From CAYSHJ01 sp964589725 (lineage in GTDB: Bacteria; Planctomycetota; Planctomycetia; Planctomycetales; Planctomycetaceae): 5,923 nucleotides of DNA. Position numbers and translations under genes: made by a program. Location: positions 1 through 5,923 of the forward strand of contig CAZPUJ010000143.1 in assembly GCA_964589725.1 (NCBI GenBank), in the 5' to 3' direction. The notes beneath the pieces were generated by a model. It saw only the letters and a list, made by a program, of their open reading frames with translations. It searched no databases and was not told the origin of the DNA. Shown piece by piece: positions 1 to 5,905 of the stretch (within the stretch, counting starts at the first letter, position 1; each line of letters starts with the position of its first letter).

Positions 1-1064
1 ATCGAGGAATTGAGCGACTTACATCTCTGCGTGGTCTTCGCAGTCTCACGCTGAGCCGCTGTGCCGTAACCGATGTCAGCTTGGAACACCTTGCAGCGCT
101 CAAGCAACTGCGGACATTGCGGCTCTCAGAAACCAGCGTTCGTGGTCCTGGCTTGAAGCACCTCGCGGCGCTGCCGGACTTAGAATTGCTCGACCTCGAA
201 CTGACATCGATCGCCGATGAGCATCTCGTTGAACTCAGAAAGCTGACACGATTGCGATCCCTGACGCTACCGGGGGGAGCGACCTCGGCGGTGTTGGCTC
301 GTTTGACATCGCTCACTCAGTTGCACACGTTGATCGCGCGAGATTCGCGGTTTGACAATGCCGGACTCGCTCATGTCGCCGCCTTCAAGAATCTCGTCCG
401 ACTGGACCTCAACGGCGCGTCGATTTTGGATGCCGGCCTCGCACACTTCGCCGAACTCACCGATCGCGAAGAACTGAATCTGACCGGGACCATCGTGAGC
501 GATGCGGGGTTGTCGCACCTGAAACGACTGACCCGCTTGCGCAAGCTGTCGATCGCCGGATCGCAAATCACGCTGAGCGGAGTCGTGCGTCTCTTCACGA
601 GCGAACAACAACGACCGCTCACAGCAGCACTGGTCGCGCTGGACGCTGCCGTCGTTGACGACATGGGGAACGTGCTTGCGATCAACGTCGCGGGAACGTC
701 ATTCGGCGACGGGGAGATCATGCAGCTTCAGGACGTCGCGACACTCAAGGAACTGCACCTCACTGCAACGAAGGTGACCGATGCCGGGATGCCCCAGCTC
801 AAAGGACTGACGGGCCTCGAACGACTGTTCATCGCAAAGTGCTCCATCAGCGACGCCGGACTGGCTCACGTCAAGGGCCTGCTCGAACTGCGAGTGCTCA
901 ACATCTACGGCACTCAGATTACGAGCGCCGGGCTGGAGCATTTATCAGGACTGAAGCATCTCAGAACTTTGTATATCACGGACCTGAAACTCAAACCAAC
1001 AGCCGTCGATCGGCTCAAACAGCAGTTGTCCGACTTGAAAGTCACGGACTACACGGCCGAGTGA
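1..1064 (+). CDS. Leucine-rich-repeat protein, 5'-truncated by window edge
   Basis: The open frame starts at base 3 and has no stop before TGA 1062-1064, giving 353 visible residues. A TTG at 81 is not a credible start, because the repeat pattern continues in frame upstream of it to the edge. About twelve repeats of roughly 24 residues follow the pattern LxxLxxLxxLxxLxLxxTxIxDAG, for example LAHVKGLLELRVLNIYGTQI. Around residues 190-235 the array is interrupted by a non-repeat stretch (LFTSEQQRPLTAALVALDAA and on to the VDDMGNVLAINVAGT motif), after which four repeats resume. The C-terminus is a short capping segment (AVDRLKQQLSDLKV). Proteins of this kind are abundant in planctomycetes and are presumed to bind proteins; no enzymatic domain is visible here. 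The missing N-terminus could hold a signal peptide or another domain. The DUF1501 remnant follows after 64 bp on the same strand. The specific function is unknown. Confidence 0.9.
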   Translation, partial: RGIERLTSLRGLRSLTLSRCAVTDVSLEHLAALKQLRTLRLSETSVRGPGLKHLAALPDLELLDLELTSIADEHLVELRKLTRLRSLTLPGGATSAVLARLTSLTQLHTLIARDSRFDNAGLAHVAAFKNLVRLDLNGASILDAGLAHFAELTDREELNLTGTIVSDAGLSHLKRLTRLRKLSIAGSQITLSGVVRLFTSEQQRPLTAALVALDAAVVDDMGNVLAINVAGTSFGDGEIMQLQDVATLKELHLTATKVTDAGMPQLKGLTGLERLFIAKCSISDAGLAHVKGLLELRVLNIYGTQITSAGLEHLSGLKHLRTLYITDLKLKPTAVDRLKQQLSDLKVTDYTAE

Positions 1065-1116
1065 TCCGGGTTGTTTTCGGTCGCTTCATACACGCACGAA
1101 GATTTCCGATTCAACT

Positions 1117-1120
1117 GGAG
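1117..1120 (+). promoter_or_regulatory. Ribosome binding site of the DUF1501 remnant
   Basis: GGAG lies 8 nt before ATG 1129. It supports that ATG as the original start, even though the gene is now broken. Confidence 0.55.
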
Positions 1121-1128
1121 AACGCAGA

Positions 1129-1410
1129 ATGAGACAGCAACCAACCAGTGACCTGCCGCGGGCGTGGGCGCGTCGCGACCTGATGAAATACTTGTTTGGA
1201 GGCGCTAGCGCCCTGTGTGACGGATTGAATCGTCGAGAGATCTCGCGAGCCGGCGGACCGTCGCTCTTCGGCCTCAGGATGCCCAAATTGTTGCGGGCCG
1301 CCCAACAGAACCGTGGAAAATGAATCGAGCGACGACCGGCGCGGGCAAAGTCGGTCATCCTGTTCAACCTGCTCGGCGGACCCAGTCACATGGACATGTT
1401 TGATATGAGG
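1129..1410 (+). pseudogene. DUF1501 family protein, N-terminal remnant (nonsense codon, then truncated by an IS)
   Basis: From ATG 1129 the frame reads 64 residues to TGA 1321-1323 and then continues in the same frame to about 1410 with AKSVILFNLLGGPSHMDMFD. That segment is the conserved N-terminal part of planctomycete DUF1501 proteins (alkaline-phosphatase-fold, usually exported, often beside DUF1549/DUF1553 cytochrome genes). Before the stop, LCDGLNRREISRAGG and MPKLLRAA match the family's usual DGLSRRDFLRAGG/LPQLLRA leader. The Tat-type RRDFL is degraded to RREIS. Only about 94 codons of a protein normally near 450-500 residues remain. Family similarity stops around 1410-1428, where the minus-strand transposase ends. 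A single CGA-to-TGA change would explain the internal stop. The assignment comes from motif memory; the loss of function is evident from the sequence. Confidence 0.82.
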
Positions 1411-1428
1411 CAGCCGCTTGAAAACAAC

Positions 1429-2318
1429 CTACCCAGATTTGGGTGAGATCACGAGGCTCCACTTGGGTAGGACTGAGTCGCGTTGGAGTCTTTCGAAGAT
1501 CGGACGCACGGCAGTGCGGGTCAGCTTCACACCGCGCTTGTAAGTTGTCTTGATCTCGTCAACGAGTGACTTCACTCCGCGCCAGATCATTGTGCGAGCC
1601 CACTCCAACGCCGTCTCGATCGCGTCGAGTATCGCACCATTCCAGTGCTGTTCCAGGACTCCCCAACCCCGTTCGATCGGGTTGTATTCACTGTGGTATG
1701 GCGGAAGGTATACGAGTTCGATTTCCAACCCGGTCTCATCTGCGAATTCCACCAGGCGCTTCAAGAACTGCGTCCGCGCACTACTGATCGCCGGGCCGTT
1801 ATCCAATTCGATCATCAGTCGCCGCACACCCTGGTGATGCTCGCGACGCGACAACCACCACAGCTTCAGCCCGTCCACGATGAAGTCGGCCGTCTTGCGT
1901 GAATGTCCGAAGAGCACGTTGAGCTGCTGGATCTTCTCGGCACCGCGCGACACCTCCAGCACGCCAAACGGAACCAGGATCGCGTCGGGATGCATGTCGT
2001 GATCGGCGGCCGGTTTCGGCAGACGCGACTTTCCCCGACGCGAGAACAGGCCGATTCTCATCTTGGCCTTGGTGTCGATCGAGGTCCTCAGACAGAACGG
2101 ATCAGCTGCTGCTCGTTCACGCGCCGCCGCGACATGCGCGAAGATGGCGTCGGTTTCCGGCACTTTTTTTGAGGCTTGGTCTTGAGGACCGACCGCAGCC
2201 GATAGCCCAAGCGGTTGAGCACCGTGCCGATCGTCTGCCGACAAGGCACGTCCTGCCGAACGCGGTCGACTTGCAGCAACTGTTGCAGCGATGGCAGAAA
2301 ACGCAGTGGAATTGCCAA
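1429..2318 (-). pseudogene. ISAzo13-type DDE transposase, N-terminally truncated, two frames joined by a -1 shift
   Basis: Two overlapping minus-strand frames make one protein. Frame one (from TTG 2318; in-frame stop upstream at 2336-2334) gives the end of a helix-turn-helix-like region, TIGTVLNRLGYRLRSVLKTK then PQKK. Frame two continues from 2163 with VPETDAIFAHV and runs to TAG 1431-1429. The joined product is about 296 residues. The catalytic triad of the 'Rhodopirellula transposase' DDE domain is present: D in SIDTKAK (codon 2076-2074), D in IELDNGP (1803-1801) and E in YNPIERGWG (1674-1672). Other family landmarks are ADHDM, RRTQF-like ARTQFLKRLVEFADE, YLPPYHSEYNP and the C-terminal YKRGVKLT. 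Full-length relatives carry well over a hundred more N-terminal residues, absent here, so the copy is probably inactive. The frame change could be programmed (see the heptamer entry) or a one-base loss in the A tract. Confidence 0.85.
2163..2169 (-). promoter_or_regulatory. A_AAA_AAG slippery heptamer, candidate -1 frameshift site in the transposase
   Basis: On the minus strand the upstream frame reads CAA AAA AAG TGC, so the heptamer A_AAA_AAG sits exactly in the register needed for -1 slippage. After slipping, the next codon is GTG, giving PQKK-VPETDAIF, the expected family sequence. A possible downstream hairpin (about 2142-2119, minus strand: TTCGCGC pairing with GCGCG-T-GAA) starts roughly 20 nt after the heptamer, farther than the usual spacing. 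A one-base deletion in an original A8 tract is the competing explanation. Confidence 0.5.
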
Positions 2319-2390
2319 TAGAAAATGGAAGACTTAGAATGCCTTAGTTAGCTGGAGTTGTAAACGGAACTTCTTTGTGGGTAAGTCTTC

Positions 2391-2407
2391 GGAGCGTTGC
2401 TCGCTCC
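2391..2407. repeat. Small inverted repeat beside the tRNA fragment
   Basis: GGAGCG and CGCTCC form a 6-bp perfect stem around a 5-nt loop. It lies where the D arm and 5' half of a tRNA would be if the tRNA were complete, but it has no D-arm consensus, so it is foreign sequence. Its role is unknown. Confidence 0.4.
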
Positions 2408-2417
2408 TTCCAAATGG

Positions 2418-2464
2418 CTTGCTTGTGGTGCAAGAGGTCGTGGGCTCAAATCCCGACAGCCCGA
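2418..2464 (+). other. tRNA 3'-half remnant, tRNA-Pro-like (probable integration attachment site)
   Basis: The segment folds as the second half of a tRNA. The anticodon stem is CTTGC/GCAAG with 7-nt loop TTGTGGT (2418-2434). The variable loop is AGGTC (2435-2439). The T arm is GTGGG, loop CTCAAAT, CCCGA (2440-2456). The acceptor 3' strand is CAGCCCG plus A73 (2457-2464), followed by a T5 run. No D arm and no 5' acceptor strand (CGGGCTG-like) is found upstream, so it is not a functional gene. G72 with A73 is the bacterial tRNA-Pro arrangement (C1-G72, A73). The anticodon position reads GTG (His), but bacterial tRNA-His has C73, so Pro origin with a changed loop fits better. Tyrosine integrases commonly recombine into tRNA 3' halves and leave such copies next to the integrase gene, which starts 118 bp downstream. 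Confidence 0.68.
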
Positions 2465-2493
2465 TTTTTCAACAATTCCAAAATCTGAAACGA

Positions 2494-2503
2494 GTTACGT
2501 AAC
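2494..2503. promoter_or_regulatory. Perfect 10-bp palindrome upstream of the integrase
   Basis: GTTACGTAAC is a perfect two-fold-symmetric site 30 bp after the tRNA remnant. It is compatible with an operator or a recombinase/accessory-protein binding site of an att region. No binding protein can be assigned. Confidence 0.3.
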
Positions 2504-2506
2504 CTG

Positions 2507-2520
2507 CTGGCGTTCGCCAG
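2507..2520. repeat. 14-nt inverted repeat upstream of the integrase
   Basis: CTGGCGTTCGCCAG is a perfect inverted repeat (five-bp stem with a four-base loop as RNA, or symmetrical DNA). It sits between the palindrome at 2494 and the hairpin at 2544. Confidence 0.35.
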
Positions 2521-2543
2521 TGCGGCCGTGAAAACCTGATGAC

Positions 2544-2562
2544 GCGGGTAGTGATTACCCGC
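2544..2562 (+). promoter_or_regulatory. Hairpin in the probable integrase leader
   Basis: GCGGGTA and TACCCGC make a perfect 7-bp stem with loop GTGAT, ending 8 nt before the AGGAG ribosome binding site. It could act as an operator, affect translation of the integrase, or serve as a recombinase arm site. No T run follows, so it is not a typical terminator. Confidence 0.4.
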
Positions 2563-2570
2563 CATTGTCG

Positions 2571-2575
2571 AGGAG
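2571..2575 (+). promoter_or_regulatory. Ribosome binding site deciding the integrase start
   Basis: AGGAG lies 7 nt before ATG 2583. It falls inside the frame if the upstream TTG at 2565 were used, so it favours ATG 2583 as the real start. Confidence 0.7.
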
Positions 2576-2582
2576 CCGCGCG

Positions 2583-3686
2583 ATGGCAGGGGTTCCGTCC
2601 AAGAAATCAAAGCAGAAACTACCCGTTTACCGTCACCACAAGCCGAGCGGACAGGCCCGCGTCCGATGGCAGGGACGGGAGATCTATCTCGGCACATTCG
2701 AGTCGCCGGAGTCTCGACAACGCTATGCCGAGTTGCTCACGAAAATCGTCACTGGAGCGACGCTCGACATCAAGAACGCGACCCGCCGAAAGTCACAGAA
2801 CAAGCTCAACGATGGCGGACTGTCGATCAGCGAGTTGTGCGTGTTATTCCTGCAACACGCCGAACAGCACTACCGCAAGAACGGCAATCTGACCAGTGAG
2901 TACGATCTGTTGACGCTCGCGATTGAGCCATTGAAAGAATTGTTTGGCACGACGCCGGTTGAGCAATTCGGGCCGCTGGCCTTGAAGGCCGTGCGAGACG
3001 CGATGGTGGCGAAGGGTTGGACTCGCGGCACGATCAACGCCGAAGTGGGACGCATTCGCCGCGTGTTTCGATTTGCGGTCGAGAACGAGCTGCTGAAGGA
3101 CGCGACGGTCCTGCAAAAGTTGGAAGCAGTATCGCCGCTGTTGGTCGGTCGAACGAAAGCTCCCGATAATTCTCCCCGTGAGGCAGTGCCTCAAGAGTAC
3201 ATCGACGCCGTTAAGAAACTGGTGTCGGAGCGGTGCTGCGATTTAATCGACTTGCAGTTGCTCACTGGGGCGCGGCCAGGCGAGTTGCTGATGCTGACAG
3301 GCCGAATGATGGATCGGTCCGGGGATATTTGGACCGCCGAACTTCGCGAGCACAAGACGCAGCATTGTGGCAAAAGCCGCAAGCTGGTGTTCGGGCCGAA
3401 AGCTCAGGTGATCCTACGGAAATACCTCGCCGCCGATCCTGACGCGAGGCTGTTTCCGCTTCGAGGGGACAGTTACCGCCATGCGATTTCGCGAGCATGC
3501 GAACAACTCAACTTATCGCGCTGGACGCCGCATTGGCTGCGGCATAACGTCGCGACGCGCGTGCGTGATGAATTCGGTATCGAGGCGGCTCAAGCGCTTG
3601 CCGGTCACTCTTCGCCGATGATGACAGCGCACTACGCCAGCAAGCTCGACGGACTGGCCGCGAAAGTGGTCGCGAGCATCGGATAG
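2583..3686 (+). CDS. Tyrosine recombinase/integrase
   Basis: The 367-residue protein starts at ATG 2583 (good AGGAG; a TTG 18 nt earlier is less likely). Residues about 10-45 (VYRHHKPSGQARVRWQGREI then YLGTF) form a small N-terminal DNA-binding-like segment seen in phage and island integrases. Residues about 80-175 resemble the core-binding (SAM-like) domain, with TRGTINAEVGRIRRVFRFAV. The C-terminal catalytic domain has the full set: Arg231 (TGARPGE), Lys258 (EHKTQH), His317 and Arg320 (HWLRH), His342 (LAGHSS) and the nucleophile Tyr351 (TAHYAS). It should cut and rejoin DNA at att sites through a covalent 3'-phosphotyrosine. It sits just downstream of a tRNA 3' fragment, as expected for an integrative element, and looks intact. 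Similar integrases are frequent in planctomycete genomes. No excisionase gene is visible next to it. Confidence 0.93.
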   Translation: MAGVPSKKSKQKLPVYRHHKPSGQARVRWQGREIYLGTFESPESRQRYAELLTKIVTGATLDIKNATRRKSQNKLNDGGLSISELCVLFLQHAEQHYRKNGNLTSEYDLLTLAIEPLKELFGTTPVEQFGPLALKAVRDAMVAKGWTRGTINAEVGRIRRVFRFAVENELLKDATVLQKLEAVSPLLVGRTKAPDNSPREAVPQEYIDAVKKLVSERCCDLIDLQLLTGARPGELLMLTGRMMDRSGDIWTAELREHKTQHCGKSRKLVFGPKAQVILRKYLAADPDARLFPLRGDSYRHAISRACEQLNLSRWTPHWLRHNVATRVRDEFGIEAAQALAGHSSPMMTAHYASKLDGLAAKVVASIG

Positions 3687-3863
3687 GTTTCGGCCGAGAC
3701 AGTGGGAGAGGGAAAGTTACCGATCTGTTCTCTGTGAATTGGCTGGCGAAGAAGAAGTCGTGGGGAACCGCAAGCGTGATTTGTCGAGATGTTTCCGTTA
3801 TTTCGACGGCGTGAGCGACAGTGTTCGCGATCGACGATTACTTCACAGGCAGAAAGGACAGTC
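3687..3863. other. Integrase-amidohydrolase intergenic region
   Basis: No gene is supported in this 177-bp gap. A frame upstream of the amidohydrolase opens at ATG 3789, but its first 25 codons encode an Arg-rich stretch with no ribosome binding site, ahead of a clear signal peptide, so I treat it as non-coding. An 8-bp palindrome TCGGCCGA lies soon after the integrase stop. No hairpin plus T-run terminator and no confident promoter were found. Confidence 0.5.
3853..3858 (+). promoter_or_regulatory. Ribosome binding site of the amidohydrolase
   Basis: AAAGGA lies 5 nt before ATG 3864. This supports the start that places the signal peptide at the very N-terminus. Confidence 0.6.
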
Positions 3864-5606
3864 ATGTCACCACGACGAATACTCTGCGTGAGCTGGCTGG
3901 CCACTTGGATTTTGGCTTTACCATCGCTTTTCGGCGCTGAGCCTGCGGACTTGGTGCTGACGGACGGGAAAATCGTCACGCTTGACCGGCAACAGCAGGT
4001 CGTCGAAGCGCTCGCGGTGCGCGACGGGAAGCTGATCGCGGTTGGCAGTAATGCCGACGCGCACCCGTTCATCGGGGCGAAGACAGAGGTCATCCGCCTC
4101 AATGGCAAGATGGCTTTGCCGGGGTTCATCGAGTCACACTGTCACGCGGTCGGCGTCGCGCGAGGCCTGTTGGACCAGACCTATGTCGAGCTGTCCAGCA
4201 TCGCCGAGATGCAAGACTGGATTCGGCAGCAAGCTCGCGACTTGCCGGCCGGTCGTTGGATCGAGGTGCCGCGCAACGAGATCACTCGGTTCAAAGAACG
4301 CCGCTTCCCGACACCCACCGAACTGGACGCGGCCTGCACGACGCATCCGGTGCTTTACAACTCGGTGTCGAACAAGTGGGTGCTCAACACGCAAGGCTTC
4401 GAGACGCTGGGGCTGCTTGACCCAAAGAACAAACTCGATGACGGCGAAGTTCTGCGCGACGACGACGGTAAGCCGCTGTTGCTGCGTGGCGGCACGGCGA
4501 CGATCCGCAAGCACACGCCAAAGAATCCCGAGCATTCGCGGGACGATGTGCTTGCTGCGTTGGTCAAGGTTCTGCAGATGTACAACCAAGTCGGCATCAC
4601 CAGCATTTTCGAGCGAGCCACCGATCCGGCCAGCCTCGGACTCTTTCGCGAGTTGCAGACGCGCGGCCATCTGACGACTCGCGTGACCGGCACGTTCCGG
4701 TTCTCAGCCAAGACGGCCGAAGGGGTCGAAACGTTTGTCGCGAATCTCCGCCTCAAACCGGGCGAAGGGGATGATTGGATCAAAGCCGGACCGCTGAAGA
4801 TCACGATCGACGGCGGCATTCATTGGGGCACGACGCGACTGACCGAGCCCTATGGTCCGAAGCGAGTCGCCTTTTATCGGCTGTCCGATCCCGACTATCG
4901 TGGCGAGCAATTCTATTCCGTCAGCGAGATGCGGACGATCTTCGCAACCGCTCACAAACTGGGCTGGCAAATGAGCTGCCACGTCACCGGCGACGAAGGG
5001 ACGCTCCGAGTGCTCGAAGCGTTGGGCCAAGTCGCGGCCGAGCATCCCGACCTTCGTCAGCGGCGTTTCACGCTGATCCACGCCTATTTCCCATCGCCGG
5101 AGATCGTCCGCCAGTGCGCCGACCTCGGCGTGTGTGTCGATACGCAGGGATATCTGTACTTCAAGGACGCCGACACGCTGGCTCAGGTCTACGGACCAGA
5201 ATGGGCGTCGCGATTCATTGGCTTGGGCGACTGGGTACGCGGCGGCATCCCGGTCGCGGTGAACGCGGACCACATGATCGGACTCGATCCAGACCACGCG
5301 ATGAATTCGTTCAACCCGTTGCTGATGTTGTCGATCGCCGTCACGCGAAAGACGTTCGAAGATCACATTCACGGACCGCACCAAGCACTCTCGCGAATCG
5401 ACGCCTTGCGGACCGTCACGCAGTGGCCAGCGTATCTCAATTTCGACGAGAGTAAACTCGGCACGCTCGAAGTCGGCAAGCTGGCAGACCTCGTCGTGAT
5501 CGACCGAGATTACCTGACATGCCCGGAGACGGACATTGCTCGGCTGTCAGTGGAACGCACGATCGTCGCAGGAGAGACCGTGTTTCGAAAGTCCACGTCA
5601 CGCTGA
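3864..5606 (+). CDS. Exported metal-dependent amidohydrolase (family 3, YtcJ-like)
   Basis: The 580-residue protein starts at ATG 3864, chosen for its AAAGGA site and because it begins MSPRRILCVSWLATWILALP, a signal peptide with probable cleavage near SLFGA-EP (about residue 25). The mature part opens with the typical ADLVLTDGKIVTLD beta-sandwich strand and ends with LGTLEVGKLADLVVIDRDY, both diagnostic of amidohydrolase family 3. Candidate metal-site residues are present: HxH in PGFIESHCH (His92, His94), Lys312 in GPLKITIDGG, His373 in SCHVTGDEG, His406 in TLIHAYF and Asp469 in VNADHM. The length is normal for the family. Members hydrolyse amide or related C-N bonds in varied, mostly unknown substrates; the substrate here cannot be predicted. 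The export signal implies a periplasmic or outer location. It may be island cargo or native flank next to the integrase. The gene appears intact. Confidence 0.9.
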   Translation: MSPRRILCVSWLATWILALPSLFGAEPADLVLTDGKIVTLDRQQQVVEALAVRDGKLIAVGSNADAHPFIGAKTEVIRLNGKMALPGFIESHCHAVGVARGLLDQTYVELSSIAEMQDWIRQQARDLPAGRWIEVPRNEITRFKERRFPTPTELDAACTTHPVLYNSVSNKWVLNTQGFETLGLLDPKNKLDDGEVLRDDDGKPLLLRGGTATIRKHTPKNPEHSRDDVLAALVKVLQMYNQVGITSIFERATDPASLGLFRELQTRGHLTTRVTGTFRFSAKTAEGVETFVANLRLKPGEGDDWIKAGPLKITIDGGIHWGTTRLTEPYGPKRVAFYRLSDPDYRGEQFYSVSEMRTIFATAHKLGWQMSCHVTGDEGTLRVLEALGQVAAEHPDLRQRRFTLIHAYFPSPEIVRQCADLGVCVDTQGYLYFKDADTLAQVYGPEWASRFIGLGDWVRGGIPVAVNADHMIGLDPDHAMNSFNPLLMLSIAVTRKTFEDHIHGPHQALSRIDALRTVTQWPAYLNFDESKLGTLEVGKLADLVVIDRDYLTCPETDIARLSVERTIVAGETVFRKSTSR

Positions 5607-5643
5607 AACATGCCAGTTGGCTCGCAGTGGGAGCTCTGTTCTT

Positions 5644-5679
5644 GGAGGATGGGCAAGAGTGCCCATCCTCCATTCTTTT
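5644..5679 (+). terminator. Strong hairpin with T-rich tail after the amidohydrolase
   Basis: GGAGGATGGGCA and TGCCCATCCTCC form a perfect 12-bp stem around loop AGAG, followed by ATTCTTTT. It begins 37 bp after the amidohydrolase stop, so it is a plausible intrinsic terminator. The T run is interrupted, and such long perfect GC-rich palindromes can also be dispersed intergenic repeats. Confidence 0.6.
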
Positions 5680-5780
5680 GCGGGATGATTCCGGCATTTC
5701 CCATTTCGACATGACGTCTATGGCCACCATTCGAGTCACGGCTGGCTAATCTGTGAATTTGGCCGGTAGCCACGCTCGCT

Positions 5781-5791
5781 AACAGCCTGTT
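5781..5791. repeat. 11-nt inverted repeat, possible IS-end-like motif
   Basis: AACAGCCTGTT is a perfect inverted repeat with one central base, followed by GAATTT. Several IS families have ends of the form CAGCCTGTTGAA, but no transposase is in the window, so this is only suggestive. Confidence 0.25.
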
Positions 5792-5833
5792 GAATTTGTA
5801 CGTTTTGTCCGGTTGGATTTTGAAGTTCCCCCG

Positions 5834-5905
5834 AGCCCCCAGGCGCAGCGCCTCTGACCCCTTGGATCAAGGGAAGTCACTAGCACTGCGATTGCGAGGG
5901 GGGCT
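5834..5905. repeat. Potential three-way-junction structure
   Basis: An outer 7-bp stem (AGCCCCC 5834-5840 with GGGGGCT 5899-5905) encloses two perfect hairpins: AGGCGC-A-GCGCCT (5841-5853) and CCCTTG-GAT-CAAGGG (5859-5873). It is followed by TTGTT. It could be a structured RNA, a miniature mobile element, a complex terminator or a dispersed repeat. The assignment is by eye, with no energy calculation. Confidence 0.4.

Larger units (their letters stand above)
1429..2333 (-). mobile_element. ISAzo13-like insertion sequence remnant (right end missing or unresolved)
   Basis: The span covers the transposase open frames and is bounded on the left by the end of DUF1501 similarity (about 1410-1428). 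At that end, 1431-1444 is an imperfect palindrome (ACCCA, 4-nt loop, TGGGT) overlapping the transposase stop codon, which may be part of the IS terminus. I found no convincing matching terminal repeat on the right. The only weak candidate is TGGGTA at 2378-2383, which shares six bases with TACCCA at 1430-1435. The N-terminal part expected for the transposase is also missing, so the right end was probably deleted. Exact ends are uncertain. Confidence 0.6.

Noticed and set aside
1129..1440. TGA 1321 read as selenocysteine or recoded
   Set aside because: DUF1501 proteins have no known selenocysteine here, the gene is truncated soon after, and simple decay explains the stop.
1550..2172. Plus-strand open frames opposite the transposase
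   Set aside because: They lack recognisable motifs and lie wholly over the conserved minus-strand DDE domain.
1430..2383. TACCCA/TGGGTA as terminal inverted repeats of a complete 954-bp IS
   Set aside because: Only six bases match before the two ends diverge, and the transposase lacks its N-terminal region, so a complete element is not supported.
2391..2464. A complete functional tRNA gene
   Set aside because: Neither a D arm nor a 5' acceptor strand complementary to CAGCCCG is present upstream of the anticodon arm.
3753..3764. AGAAGTCGTGGG after the integrase matches AGAGGTCGTGGG of the tRNA remnant at 11 of 12 bases, as if a second att copy
   Set aside because: The match is short and ends at once; a one-mismatch 12-mer to some part of a 47-nt fragment is not surprising in 6 kb, and none of the T loop or acceptor strand follows.
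3789..3863. Longer N-terminus for the amidohydrolase from ATG 3789
   Set aside because: It would put 25 Arg-rich residues before an evident signal peptide and has no ribosome binding site, while ATG 3864 has AAAGGA 5 nt upstream.
4704..5384. Long minus-strand and alternate-frame open readings (about 226 codons) across the amidohydrolase
   Set aside because: They are shadows of a GC-rich gene; translations show no family motifs and the plus-strand protein is complete with conserved residues.
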